From: Pyropia yezoensis
Taxonomy: Eukaryota; Rhodophyta; Bangiophyceae; Bangiales; Bangiaceae
Direction of reading: 5' to 3'
NCBI GenBank assembly: GCA_009829735.1
Contig: CM020620.1
Span: 868,001 to 932,000, forward strand
DNA length: 64,000 bases
Position numbers and translations under genes: made by a program. Below the pieces are notes generated by a model, which did not search any database, had not been told where the DNA came from, and worked only from the letters and a program-made list of their open reading frames with translations. Every line of letters begins with the position of its first letter. Positions within the stretch are counted from its first letter, which is position 1. This document shows, piece by piece, positions 51,613 through 63,176 of the stretch.

Positions 51613-53596
51613 GGCCAGCGGTGGCGTGGTGGCAGCAGCAGCAGAGGCGGCGGGAGAAGGGCTGGTGCACGGCGTACCGCAGAGGGGACGGTGGAGGGGG
51701 ATGAGGTCCCTGGAAGAGCCAAGGGGGGGGGGGGGGGGGGGGGGTTGGGAGGAGGGAGGCGGACGCCCGCCGCCACCGCGACCTCCCCGGTGGCCCTCTG
51801 TGCCAAGGAGGATGAAGGGGGTGAAGGGGAAAAACGAAAAGGTTGGAGTGAAGAGAGGGCGGAGGGAAGGGAAGGGGGGAAGGCCAGTGGAGCGTTGGGG
51901 GGCGGGGGCGGGAGCGCGGCCACGAAGTCGGCAACACGGATGGGGGTGCGCGGGGGAGGGCTTCGTTGCGTGCCACGCACGCCACCAGTCGCGAGGGCGC
52001 GCGCGCGTGGGGCCGTGGCAAGCTATAGCTTGAATTGAATCGCGGGAGGTGCCATCACAGTGTATACTGAGTATTTACTTGGTAACTTCGAAACGATCCT
52101 GGAGATGACAGGAGATACAGAAAGTGAAGCCGCTAAATGTGTAAGTGTCGGCACATTTCTCTTGGTCAGACAGGCCATCTCGGTCCCGATTTGAATCAAA
52201 GCTGGCTCTCGTGCTGTGCTGGAAGACGGTTGACAGTCTTCCCCGCCTACCGCCTATTCCGTGATCAGTCGTCGGCCGCAGCCCGACCGCGCTGTGCGCG
52301 CGGCTATATATGTACACTGTCTGCGCTCCCATAAGTCGAGCGCCAACATCCCTCAAAGCACGCCATGGGGGGGGCGAGATAGGTCAGGGCGTGTCCAAGC
52401 AGCGGGTGGCGAACACGCACGAGGCGGACTTGGAAGGAAGGGTCTGCGGCAGCGCCAGAATCATGGCTCCTCACCAGCCCGCTCAGGAACTCACAGAGTG
52501 AATACACTGCGGCGGCTCAACGATTTGGGTCGACATCCTCGACGACGGTGCGCTGCAGACCTCCCCCTTTCCCCAGCCAGCCCCGAACGCCATGGACCCA
52601 CGGCCATGCCCATGGACAAGAGTGGCCACCATGCCGCGCCCCGCACTCCTATGTCTCCCAGCCCCCGCCACCCGCCTTTCCGCGCCCCCCACCCCGGGGT
52701 GGGCCCAAGAGCCGCTTGCCTTCGATATTAACTGCGATTGTTGACGCCCTTGGAGCTGCTGCTGCCGCATTCCAGATACGGGCACAAGAGCCCCGCGCCA
52801 GAGTAAAAGGAGAATCTGAGGCGGGGTGGGAGCGCCCAAGAAATCGCAAGGATGAAGGGGGAGAGAAAAAAGGGGCCGGGGGAGGAGTACCACACAGGGG
52901 CGGGCAATCCAGGTTCAATAATGTAAACAGAGGCTGACCACTTGAAACAGACGTTTTCTACCAACAACAGATGGCCCAATCATTTGGGGCGCACACGCAT
53001 GTCATCGGGCCGACGGCGCCCCAGACAGTGAAGTTGGGCATCGCGGTCGCTGCCAGGCGCGGCAAGCAGTTCGGCGGGCCCACCAGGCCCATCGGTTGGC
53101 ACACGCTCAACCCCACGCGAGCGGCGGCACTGACCATCCGCATCGGCTGCCGTCAGCCGGCGCAAATAGACAGGGCACGTCGGTGGTCAGCCGGGTCGAC
53201 CAGTGAGGAGCCCCGCGTGACGCCCGTGGGACAGATGCGCCGCCGTAAGTGGCTCACACTGGCTGTCGCGCCTCCGCCCCCGCGCCACTATTGGTGCTAG
53301 CACCGCCCTTGCCTGCTCCCTCGCCCTCCCACCCCCCCCGGTCTCCCAGGACCGCAATGAAACAAGGCGCCGTCGGCGCTTGGAGAAAAGGGGGGAGCGC
53401 CTCTACTCAGGGAAGGCGACTGCTTGTGCAGTTGCCATGTACGCAAACGCGGCAACTTTACGGCAGAAGGCACTGTTCGGGGATTGACACTGACGCTGTC
53501 ACTGGGGATGGGTCAAGCTTCAAAACGCTGGGTTCAAAAAAGCAAATGACATGCTGAACGCACATAGTCCTGACGAGCCTCTACCGACGCTGCCCG
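51613..53596. other. Spacer, AT-richer part at 52040-52330
   Basis: 2 kb between the Ala-rich gene and the 3' end of the alpha-dioxygenase gene. No confident gene. A 109-codon plus-strand frame at 52971 is listed separately. Confidence 0.4.
52971..53300 (+). CDS. Doubtful ORF, 109 aa
   Basis: An ATG-started frame of balanced composition (MAQSFGAHTHVIGPTAPQTV, GKQFGGPTRPIGWHTLNPTR) converging on the alpha-dioxygenase gene. No family is recognised, and an opposite-strand frame over the same bases looks equally plausible, so real coding is not established. Confidence 0.15.
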   Translation: MAQSFGAHTHVIGPTAPQTVKLGIAVAARRGKQFGGPTRPIGWHTLNPTRAAALTIRIGCRQPAQIDRARRWSAGSTSEEPRVTPVGQMRRRKWLTLAVAPPPPRHYWC

Positions 53597-55142
53597 TCAG
53601 ATCCGCTTGCCCGGCAAGCTGCCCCACCGCGAGAACGCCGAGTCTGCTGTCCCCACTTCCGCTGCCACCGCCGGCATGTGGCGTGCCAGCACGTCCCGCA
53701 GGCCGCTCACGCCCCGCACCCAGGCGAGGCCCTCGGGCGTGTACACCTCCTCTGTAAAGTGCGTGTTGAATGCAGCATCGCTCTCCAGCCGCCGCGAGGC
53801 CATGACGATGAAGACGAAGAAGGACGGCAGGGGGAGGAGAAAGCCTGGGATCTTGTCTTCCGCCAAATGCCCCACGAGAAGGTCCAGCCGCTCCAGACCA
53901 CCGGCCGCCTCGTCCCCATACACGGCGCGGAGTTCATCGAGCGCCTCCTGGTCAGAGGTGAGGTCCTCCCACCGCTGCAACGGCTGCATGTGGAGCGCCC
54001 GGCGGAATGCGTTGTACCGCAGCACCCCCCGCGCCCGATCACGGTACACATCAAGGGCGGCCAGGTCCACCGGCCGCCCTGTCCGCGGCGTCCCGTCATC
54101 GTCTGTAGGCACCAACGCCCGCAGGGCGGCGGGGTAGTTGAACAGGCTGAGCGCACCGGTGGGGGTGGAACCCATGGCGGTCCAGACCGCGGGCGCGCCG
54201 GCGGCGGCGAGGGTAGCCTCCCCGGCCTTGCCAAGGAGCTCTGTCAGGGAGGTGGCGGGGCCGCCAATGGGCAAGCTATCTGGCAGCATCGGGTGCAGCC
54301 GATATACCGCGGTGAACTCCTCGGTGAGCGAGTAGGGGACCCCGTGGTTCTTGGTCTTGGGCGCGCCAACGAGGCCAGACAACACGCCGGGCGACCGGCC
54401 GATACGGCCGATGCGATTTTTGAAACCGGCGCCCAACAGGCCGTCCCAGTTGCAATGCATCGACAGGTGCAATATCTTCGTCTTGAGCAGCTCCACCTGT
54501 GAGGGGGGGCGGGAGCAACGCGAAAGCAAGGAGGGGTACATGGGCAAGGCATAAAGCAGGGAGAGAACGAAAGCTAACAGCTCAGAGAGGGATGCAAGAG
54601 TGAGCATTCTGCCGACACACAGCAACAGGCCTCATGATACAGGACAGACAGAGTATGGTCGGATCCTCTGAGCATCGCGGACAGCCCACAAGGAAGCAGC
54701 TACAGATGCAGAGGTCCCAGGCCGACAGCACCCCTGCACGTACAGTCCAGTCGAGGGTATGGATCTTGGCAATAACGGCGCTGACGACCAGCCGCCCTAT
54801 CCGGAACAGCTGTTCATCGTCGTACTTGCCCGCGTACCGAGATGCAAGCATCCGCACCACCGCGTTGTGCTCGGCGCCAAACAGCTCCTGCAGCACCATC
54901 ATCCCCACCCAGCTGTTGGCCTGGTCCCCCGCCCGGACTGCGTCCGCGCCGTGCACGCCCACCCGCACCTCCCCGCCAATGCCGGTGCGACCGGCGGCCA
55001 CCTCGGCAGCGGTCTGGCCGTAGAGCGCGCTGGCGTCCCACCACATGGTGCGGGAGGTGCGGAATCCACCGCCCTCGCCGTCGGGGCCCACCCCCTCCTC
55101 GCAGTTGCGCTTGAACGTAAAGGACTGGAGGGGACAGCGACC

Positions 55143-55181
<39 letters not shown>

Positions 55182-55952
55182 GCCGTCGCTGCTGCGGATT
55201 CCACCATTGACGCCACCGCCAGCGTCCCCCCCCCCCGCGGGGAGCACCCCCCCGTACCCCTCTTCCTCCACGTGCCGAACCCAGCTGTGGACCATAAACT
55301 GGATCCACGCCGCCCCCACCACGCTCATCTGGTCGCCCGCATTCTTGTACGTCACCCCCCCGGGTCCGCTCGGCCGACGGGCGAGCAGCCGGTCCGCCAC
55401 CAGCCGCGGCGGCGGGTTGTGCACGTCCCGCTCGCCGACGGGCACCGCCGGGCAGTTGCGGCCAAAGAAAGTGCCGTAGGCACCCGCGTAGGGCGCCTCT
55501 GGGTCATTCCCGGACGCATCGTCCGTTCGGTGGGCCACCGCGCGCGGCCGGGTCGGGGGGGGCGGCGGCGGCATGCGACTGCCGGGGGGGGGTGCCGGCG
55601 GCGCCGGCTCCCCGCCGACGGGCAGCAGCGCCAGGCGCTGCAGCACCTTCCGCCGCACAGCCAGCAGCAGAGCCCCCAACACAAACGGCAGCCGGTACCA
55701 CGGGAGGGTGGCGTCGGTGACGCGGAGCACCCAGAGGAGACACCGGGTGAGGAGCGACGGGGGCGGCACGACCGGCGGCGGCAGCGGTGGCGTGCCGTCG
55801 GGCGGCGACAAAGGGGGCGATGAGGACGAGGCGGCCGCATGGGTGGCGGCGGCGCCGCCATACGCCGGGATGGGGGAGGGGGGTTTGCCCGCCACCGAGT
55901 CCGTGACAAGCGCGTCCGCCGCACACGCGGCGGCGCCCGCCGGAGACACCAT
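53597..55952 (-). CDS. Fatty-acid alpha-dioxygenase (heme peroxidase superfamily)
   Basis: Exons: 54744-55952 and 53597-54496, donor GTACGT and acceptor CAG, in phase; 702 residues against about 640 in plants. Alpha-dioxygenases add oxygen to C2 of fatty acids, giving 2-hydroperoxy acids and oxylipins. The N-terminal membrane-binding helices include LPWYRLPFVLGALLLAVRR. Conserved blocks follow: YGTFFGRNCPAVPVGE, AAWIQFMVHSWVRHVEE with the distal heme His222, TMWWDASALYGQ and FGAEHNAVVRMLASRYAGKY. The intron falls inside the conserved WT-VELLKTKIL block. EEFTAVYRLHPMLPDSL holds the radical Tyr468 and proximal His471. The tail block YNAFRRALHMQPLQRWEDLT is also present. A Gly-rich insertion of about 30 residues lies before CPLQSFTFKRN. 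The active site is complete, so the enzyme should be functional. Confidence 0.92.
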
Positions 55953-56945
55953 CCCGCGACGTGTGGCTAATGATGACCGTGGGCCGCTGAGGGGGGGACG
56001 GGACAAGATGGGGTGAGGGACAGGGAGGCGGAGGGAGGAGGAGGGAGGGAGCCGTCCAAGAGGGGAGGAGGCAATGCCCGCCGCCGGCTGCGTCCGCAAT
56101 CGACACGAGCGTCACGGCGCGGAACTCCGCCCTACACAGACACACTACACTGACGCGGCAACAGGGGACGTACCCGCCCACCAGCGCCGTCGCGCAGAGC
56201 CCCCCGGCCGTTTGCGAAAGGCTGTCTCAAGGAGTGGCAGTCTCAAGGTGTGGCAACAGACGGGTGGGAGCGGGAAAGGAGGGAAGGCGGTCACAGGGAG
56301 CACGCCCGCTTTCATGCCACAAGACCAGCCCGCACGCGCGGACGCGTCCCCCCGCGGATGAGCGCGCGTCGGTACGGCCACGCAGGCGGCGGGCAATGAC
56401 CGTTGCGGATGGCGAGCGCGGCGGGGGGCCGGCTGCAGGCAATCCTAACCTCCCCTCCCCCCCCCACCGCCCCCATCCCCGCGCCTGGCGTGTGGGTGCC
56501 GTCGACAGGCGCTGCCTGCCCCCGCCGCACCCCCCCCCGCGCCGTTCCGTGCCAGTCGTCGGTGCCGCTACGCAGATAGTGATGGGGGGGATGTCGGGGG
56601 GGGGAGTGGCCGGCGGCCGTCCCTCATGCTGTGGTTGGCGGGTCGTGTAGATTTGCACCGTCGGACAGGCACACGCGGGGGAAGGGGGAGGGGAGAGGCC
56701 AAGGCACGGGGACGGGGGCACCCCGCAGCAGCACGGTGCCCTGTACTTTCGCGCCCCGGACAGGGGTAGGGTGTGCGCGTGGCGTGCGCCGGCGCCGCCG
56801 ACGCTTTGCCCGCCTAACGCGTCGCGCGGGGAGACGGGCGGCGGGCGGCAGCCCCACGCGCGTCCTCGTCACGGTGCCTGCCGTGCGATAGCGCCGCGTC
56901 GGCTACCAGCCCACGAGGACCCAACCACAGAAAACTGACCGTCTA

Positions 56946-57522
56946 TTACTGTGCTTCCTGTAAAAGGTGGATGTTGGAGGGACGTGAGGTGAGGGATCCA
57001 TTGGTTCAGACAGCGATTTTCATCACCTTCACGTACCGTCAACATCCATTTTTTACAGAAAGCACTATTGCAGTTCTCCCAATTTTGTCCCATGTGGACA
57101 AGAGCAAGAGCAAACTGTGTTGGACCAATGATATGATTCAGATGCTGCCTCTCTGGCCAATGACTGCTCTGCATCAGGGTCCGTTGTTGTACGAACAGTG
57201 TGATCGGGGGTTCTCTCGGGATTTCTGACCACTTCGAGGGCAGAACAAGCACCGACTGAGCGCTTCGGACTGTTCTTGACAGAGATGACCTGGGATAAAG
57301 GGCCAACCGGCGAGATCCGCTGAAAAAACAAGAGTGTTTTGACCAACCAGCGCTCGTTGCGAGAGCAGTTGTGGCCATAGCCAATCATCAGGTTCTTCCG
57401 ACAGACGTGTTGCAGCACGCCATTGGTAAGCCCTCTTCTGCGAGCATGCGATTGGCCCTTGCTCTTGTACACGTGCTCTTGCTCTTGTCCACATGGGACA
57501 AAATTCGGAAAACTGCAATATA
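56946..57522. repeat. Nested imperfect inverted repeats
   Basis: Two overlapping foldbacks. GTGCTTCCTGTAAAAGGTGG at about 56950 pairs with CAACATCCATTTTTTACAGA at about 57040. The block 57064-57112, with core TTTTGTCCCATGTGGACAAG, pairs with 57474-57522 (CTCTTGTCCACATGGGACAA). The arms are diverged but clearly complementary. The AT-richer composition suggests an old mobile-element insertion. Confidence 0.65.
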
Positions 57523-57611
57523 ATAGTAGATACGATGAGGTGGCGCGTTTGTCTGGGTCTCGTTCGTTATGCATTACACAGATGGATGCAAGTCTCGCGC
57601 AACCAACTACG

Positions 57612-57994
57612 CGGCGCAGTGGGGTCTCAAGGTGGACCACCGATTTCTTGCATTCCGGGTGTTTTCCGCTTGCGCAAGAATTTGCAACCCCTTCTCACGG
57701 CATGAAGGACGCCGATTTTGAGTACGTTTGTTGCTTTACGCTTGCAGTTGCCAGTTGCACAAGCCCGCATGGATGGTGCCCGTCTGAGCCGGAAGCGTAC
57801 GACCCTCAGCTGCCTGGTGGTACCAGCAGAACAACGTGCGGGCTTGTGCAACTGGCAACTGCAAGCGTAAAGCAACAAAAGTGCTCAAAATCGGCGTCCT
57901 TCATGCCGTGAGAGGAGGTTGCAAATTCTTGCGCAAGCGGAAAACACCAGGAATGCAAGAAATCGGTGGTTCCCCTTTAGACCCCACTGCGCGG
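57612..57994. repeat. Long hairpin: about 160-bp arms, about 60-bp loop
   Basis: The left arm (about 57612-57772) and the right arm (about 57837-57994) are near-perfect complements. Examples: TTTGTTGCTTTACGCTTGCA at 57728 against TGCAAGCGTAAAGCAACAAA at 57861, and CGCAGTGGGGTCT at 57616 against AGACCCCACTGCG at 57980. Only scattered mismatches are seen. It fits a foldback element or a recent inverted duplication. No protein is encoded. Confidence 0.85.
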
Positions 57995-58611
57995 TGAACA
58001 GCTATGGGAGACCTCTATGATCCGGGCAGGCGATTGAGTACGAAATTCAGTGTCCTGCTCCTCTTCCCACGTATGCCGACCCGCTCGTCGATCGCCTCGA
58101 CGAAAACGAGCATACGCCGTACCCGGCGTGAAGGGGGCGCATCTGAGGGTGCACCACAGGGCGGGCCGTGGAGTGGACCTTTTGGCAATGTGTTTGAATG
58201 CGTCAGGTCTGCACGTGAACCCGCAGAGGATGCCCCAGCCGCGTGCGTGATGAGCAGAGTCGAGAGAAAAGGGAACGTCGGGCGCGGCGGGTGAGGGAGG
58301 AAGCAATAGTGAGGGGTTGTGGGAGCTCTGGCCCGAGCGGGGGTGTGGACCACGGACAGACCGGGGACAAGAAGACTGGGAGCATTTCACGTACAGTACA
58401 TAAAATGAGCGATGTCGCGGGGGGGGTTGGCTGGATAGGGAGAAGGAAATGCCCAGCAGGGAGGAGGGCCGGTGGTCACAATCCGCCCGAGCGGCTGATC
58501 GGTACGTGGTGAGGGAAGTGGTGGGAGCGGACCGCAGGCGAGAGCGGGCGGGCAAGGGCTGCCGCCGCTGCGAGAGCCCGGGCCCCGCCATGCCGGGCGA
58601 GGGGCGCGCGC

Positions 58612-58763
58612 AGCGCAGTGGTGGGTGGCGTCCTCAGGACGCGGTCACCTCCGTCCCCCCAACTCCGTTCCAGCTGGAACGGAACGGATGGAACGGAACG
58701 GCTGAAACAGAGTTGGGGGGACGGAGGTGACCGCGTCCTGAGGACGCCACCCACCACTGCGCT
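58612..58763. repeat. Perfect 54-bp inverted repeat, 44-bp loop
   Basis: 58612-58665 is the exact reverse complement of 58710-58763, for example TGGGTGGCGTCCTCAGGACG against CGTCCTGAGGACGCCACCCA. The loop itself contains repeated GGAACGGAACGG. The small size and perfect arms fit a very recent MITE-like element or a selected hairpin. Confidence 0.92.
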
Positions 58764-60848
58764 GTTGCCGCAGGTGCGGACGGTGGGGCCCACGGCGGTG
58801 CCGTAGCCGCCGCGGCGGGGAGCAGTGATGGCGCGGGGGCAGCGACGGCAGCGTCGGCGGCGGCACGCGCAGTGGCCGTGACGTCCGGGACAGGGTCGTT
58901 GGCAGGGGGGGGGCGGTGGGCAGCGTAGATGGCAACCGCTGCCACCACCGTCGCCGCAGCCGCCGCTGCTGTCGTCCCACAGATTGCCCGGCGCCGCGTG
59001 CGCTCTTTGGCCCGCCGCGCCGCGCCCACCGTGGGTGCGACGTGGCCCTGCCTCGCGTCAACGCGCATGCACATGCCGTGGGGGGCGGGCGGGGGGGCAA
59101 AGGGGGGCAGCAGATCCCCCTCAACGACGGCCGTGCGTGCTGCGGCCGCCACCACCAACGTGGCGGCACCCCGCCGCAACCGCCCCCCCCAACGCTCCTT
59201 GACCCTTTTGGCGGCGGCCGCTGCTGCGGCAGTGGCAGCCAGATAGCTATCATAGCCGCGACGGAGCGCCGTCCCCCATTGCCACACGGCTGGCCGCACC
59301 CCCCTGGCCGCGCCGCGGGAGCGGCAGTGGCGCCGGGGACCCCCGCCCGCTCCCCCCGCCCCCCTCACCTGATCAATGACGCCATGGCACTTGGCCGCCC
59401 CGCCGCTCAGCCGTGGCCGCTCTCTTTTTCGCTTCTTGCCCTCGCATGCCTGTCGGCCGCCGAGGTGTGGGTGATGGCAGCCACGTGGATGGCCTGCAGT
59501 GAGCGCCCGCCCTGCAAGAGCACCGGACGCTGCGCGCCCCACCCATGATGGCAAGCGCGGGGGGGGAGGGGAACGGGGCGGTGGAGGGGAGGGTGGTGGC
59601 GGGTCAAACGGCGGGTGCATCTGGCTGCCCGCATGGTCATAAAGCGCCCGGCCGTCGCCGGGTGTCCAAGGCACACAGCGCGACGCGGCCACCGGCGGCA
59701 CCGGCACCACCGGCGCCACTTCCACCACCCCCACCACCCCCACCACTGGCGCCACCGCCACCACCGCCCCCACCCCCACCACCCTCAACGCCATCGCTGG
59801 CACTGCCGACGTCATGCAAGCGTACGGCCGGCCGCGACGGGCCCGCCCCCGCATGACGGAACCTCCCTGCTGTTGTGGGGAGGGGGAGGTGACGCGGCTG
59901 GCACGTAACGACTCTCCCGCTGCGGCGCTGCAGCGGTTCAGTCGTGGCGAGCCGCCACCGCCGACGGAGGTGGCGGGTCGAGCAGCGGGTGACGGGGCGA
60001 CCACGCGGGAGCATCTACCCGCCCACCCCCTTTCCACCTGACGCCGTTTGCCAGCTGCACTGGCGGTTGCGGATTGAAGCCGCCCCTCGACACGTGCAAG
60101 GGCGCCCGGCCGCGCGGGCGCCAACGGCGGCCACCGCCAGCAAGCTGTCACCCCAGCGCGCCACCACCACCGCCGCCGCTGCCGCCATCCCCACCGCCGC
60201 CGCCACCGTCGCCGCCACACCCGCCGCCGCCGCCGCTGCCGCCGCCACCGTACCACTCTCCCGACAGACGAGCTCGGGCCATCGGTGGCGGAGCTGCCTC
60301 TTCCCCTCTGGCGTCGACGGCAAGTGCGGCGACCGTCGGCGGCCGCTGACCAGGCGGCGCTCCCCCCCCCCGCCCTCATCCCCTTCCCCCCCTCGCTGGG
60401 AGGAGCCCCGAAGGGCCAGGAGACGCCAGGAGACGCTTCCCCCCCCCCCCACCACGCCGCTATAGCCAAAGGTAACCTGTGGGCGTGCCGCGCCCGTCGT
60501 GTGTGTAGCCTCTGCGCGGGAGGCTGGTGCCACGGGCCGACGCCGTCAGCAAGCCCGCAGGCCAGCAGTCGGCGGCACACTCAAGGCGCGCGCGGGGAAG
60601 GCGGTGCCGGCTATAGCCGCTCCCACACCGCACACCCGTGCGGTCAGGGCGGTTGCCAAAATGTGTACACGTGCTTCAGTTGTCAACCGAGCGGCGCACA
60701 AGGCGACCTCTACGACGGCCAGCAATCCGCGCACCCCCCCACCTCCCCACCCCCACCGTACCCGTCACCCGTACAGTCCCCGTTCACTCCCTGCACCAAG
60801 CATCTTACCACACCAACGCCGCACGCCCCCCCCTCCCCCCCCCATGCA

Positions 60849-62492
60849 TCACATCATCCCCCCCGGGATGTCCCCACGGAACGACCGTGGTGCGACGAGC
60901 CCACCCACGGCCCCCCCTCCCATCTCGTTCTCCTCCTTGACCTCCCCCAGTACAGCCTCATCGGGCGCGGCGCCCGCCGCCCACGCGCCGCGCACCCGTG
61001 CGCCACGCACCCACAGGGCCACCCCCGCGACGGCCACTGCAAACACAATGCCCCCCACAAACGCCAGCGCCGCGACGGCGCCGCGGGCCAGGCCGCCACC
61101 GCCCCCCCTCGGGGAGCCCCCGTCAGACGCGGCGGTGCGGTCGGCCAGGTCGGCGGCCGACGCCACCCCCGCCCGCGCCGCAAAGCACACCGGGGACTCG
61201 ACGGTGTTGTCACACGCCTCGCACCACGCCTTGGCCGACGCGTAGCGGCGGGACTCGGTGCGGGCCGTCACCTTGTCCAGGGGGCACAGGCCGCCGGTCG
61301 TCACGCCGTCGCCACACAGCACGCTGCCGTTCACATTGCGGAGCCGCGCGTCGGCGGCCAGGCCCGCCCGGGGCTCCGTGTCTTGGCCGGGATACCACCG
61401 GGCGGCCAGCGCCGGCCGCCCGTCGGGGGCCGAGTGGAGCTCGAGGAAAAGGGCGGAGCCAAAGTGGGGCAGCGCCCCGTCCGGCTGCACCGTGGACAGC
61501 GGGATGCCCAGGGCGGTCAGCAGGCCTAGCAGCGTTGGGTAGTGCGCTGAGTACTCAATCAGACGGTGCATCCGGGGGCGGTCTTGGTCTTGCGCCGCGT
61601 TGGTCGACCCGCCCGCAGAGTCCGACGCGACGGGGGGGTTGGCCATGGCGCGAGCACGTTCGAGAAGCTCCCCCAGGAGGGCCCCCCCCACCAGGTGCCC
61701 CAAGTTGTCCGCCCCGTACTTGTTGTCCTCTAGCCAGTACGCCAGGTCCTCAATGGCCTTATAGTCCGCAGCAGGGATGGGCGACGGCAGCTTGTCGTTG
61801 GGCCATTGCCTATAGTGGTGCAGAAACACCTGATCGTACACGTTGAACCAGTTGTTCAGGTCGTCCGCCTGCCCAAGCTTGGTCGCCCACGTGGACCGCA
61901 GCTCCACCGTCGCCGCCTCCTTTTCCTTAAAAGCAACCGACTCGTACCACGACCGTACGCGGTCAGTGTGCGCCGGACACAGAGCGTGCGCGCGAAGGAG
62001 GTAGTCGTCTGGGTCATCGTGAAACATGTACGTCGGCACCCGCTGCTGGTCATCTGGGAAGAGCCCGTAAATAAACGCGCGGGACGAGGCGAGCGTCCGG
62101 TCGAGCGACGACGAGACGGCACGGAAGTCGGATGGCACCTTGTAAGCGGCCGTCGCGTTCGCCAGGGCAGGCCCCCCCACCACCTCCCCGACTACCAGTT
62201 TGGACTCGTCCTCGAGGTACACCTTCCGCACCAGCTGGCCGAGGGTGTGGAGCTGCTCGACACCGTCGGCCAGGAGGGTGGCGCCGCTCTCGTAGCCAGC
62301 CAGGGAGACGGCCGCGTCTTTGTACAGCGGCGTCCGCGCGCCATGCCGATGGATGACCTGAACCTGAAGGAGCTTGGCGGCCGTGGGGGAGGCCGTCGCC
62401 GCAGCGGCCGCGAGCGCCGCCACAGCGGCCGCGGCCAAGGGGGGGAGGCCACCCCGCCGCCGGCGGGGCGGGGACCGATGGTCTGGCGCCAT
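60849..62492 (-). CDS. Histidine acid phosphatase, single-pass membrane protein
   Basis: A 547-residue single-exon protein from the ATG at 62492. An N-terminal signal (basic residues, then LPPLAAAAVAALAAAAATAS) precedes the catalytic motif VIHRHGARTP, with R49, H50 and R53 forming the phosphohistidine pocket. The rest follows the branch-2 histidine phosphatase layout: SSLDRTLASSRAFIYGLFPD, then LIEYSAHYPTLLGLLTALGI. The usual HD pair (catalytic His-Asp) reads His317-Tyr318 here. Paired cysteines (LCGDGVTTGGLC, WCEACDNTVESPVC) suggest a lumenal or secreted domain. A single transmembrane helix (about 472-495, VAALAFVGGIVFAVAVAGVA) and a 50-residue tail resemble lysosomal acid phosphatase. Substrate is unknown. 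Loss of the Asp may reduce or change activity. Confidence 0.87.
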   Translation of the reverse strand: MAPDHRSPPRRRRGGLPPLAAAAVAALAAAAATASPTAAKLLQVQVIHRHGARTPLYKDAAVSLAGYESGATLLADGVEQLHTLGQLVRKVYLEDESKLVVGEVVGGPALANATAAYKVPSDFRAVSSSLDRTLASSRAFIYGLFPDDQQRVPTYMFHDDPDDYLLRAHALCPAHTDRVRSWYESVAFKEKEAATVELRSTWATKLGQADDLNNWFNVYDQVFLHHYRQWPNDKLPSPIPAADYKAIEDLAYWLEDNKYGADNLGHLVGGALLGELLERARAMANPPVASDSAGGSTNAAQDQDRPRMHRLIEYSAHYPTLLGLLTALGIPLSTVQPDGALPHFGSALFLELHSAPDGRPALAARWYPGQDTEPRAGLAADARLRNVNGSVLCGDGVTTGGLCPLDKVTARTESRRYASAKAWCEACDNTVESPVCFAARAGVASAADLADRTAASDGGSPRGGGGGLARGAVAALAFVGGIVFAVAVAGVALWVRGARVRGAWAAGAAPDEAVLGEVKEENEMGGGAVGGLVAPRSFRGDIPGGMM

Positions 62493-63176
62493 GACCGGGC
62501 GCCTGTCGGGAGGAAGCGCGGCGGGGGGGGGGGGGGGGGGGGGAGACACAGAAGAGCCAAGGGCGGAGAGAGAGGGTGGCACGGGGGGGAGAAAGAGAGA
62601 GGAAGAGAGGAAGGGTGAGAGAGGGAGGGAAGAGAGAGGGAGGATGAGACTTTGACGGGGGAGAAGGGGTGCCCGAGGGAGTACACACAACGCCGCGCGG
62701 CCGCCAGACAGACAGCGCGACAGAAGCGGGATGCGATGGCAGGGGCGAGTTGATGTGAAGAGAGTTGTGGGTGGCGGCCTAACCGCGGCAGCCGCGTGCG
62801 CCGCCAAGGTGGCAAGAGCAAGGCAAGCCGCGGCCGTGGCTGGCGCCGCTGCCAGTAGACCTCCACCCGCACAGCGCCTCAATGGACAGGGGGCCCCCAG
62901 CCCAGTGAGGGTGGGAGCAGGCTGATCCCCACCACCCGGGGTACATACCCCGCGACGGCGACGCCACCCCCCGGGCACGCCGGGGGGGCCCGCGGCCTCA
63001 CCGCCAGCTCGGGTGGGGTGACAGTGGCGAGACGGATGGCGCGAGGGCGGGCTGTCGCCAAGCGACGTCGCCTCCTCGCCTCCCCCCTCCATTGTCATTG
63101 GACGTCGGCCGCACAGCCACAGCCGCTGGGGGGAGCGGGGCCATGCGGGGCCCGGCCGGGAAAGCAACGGCAACAA
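62493..63176. other. Spacer between acid phosphatase and LTR element
   Basis: 684 bases holding the presumed promoter and leader of the acid phosphatase gene (purine-rich at 62560-62660 on the plus strand, so pyrimidine-rich on the gene strand). No other gene seen. Confidence 0.4.

Larger units (their letters stand above)
55953..60848. other. Long spacer with foldback elements, no confident gene
   Basis: 4.9 kb. The left part to 56900 is GC-rich and featureless. The segment 56930-58000 is AT-richer and built of nested inverted repeats, and a perfect short palindrome lies at 58612-58763. From 58770 to 60840 the DNA is GC-rich. A long open minus frame there is Ala/Arg/Pro-rich with no recognised domain. 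Confidence 0.45.

Noticed and set aside
58634-60580. A 648-codon minus-strand frame, with short ankyrin-like fragments in several frames (GRAPLHVS, GRSLQAIHVAA)
   Set aside because: Fragments lie in different frames, none makes a full ankyrin repeat, and no splice sites link them convincingly.
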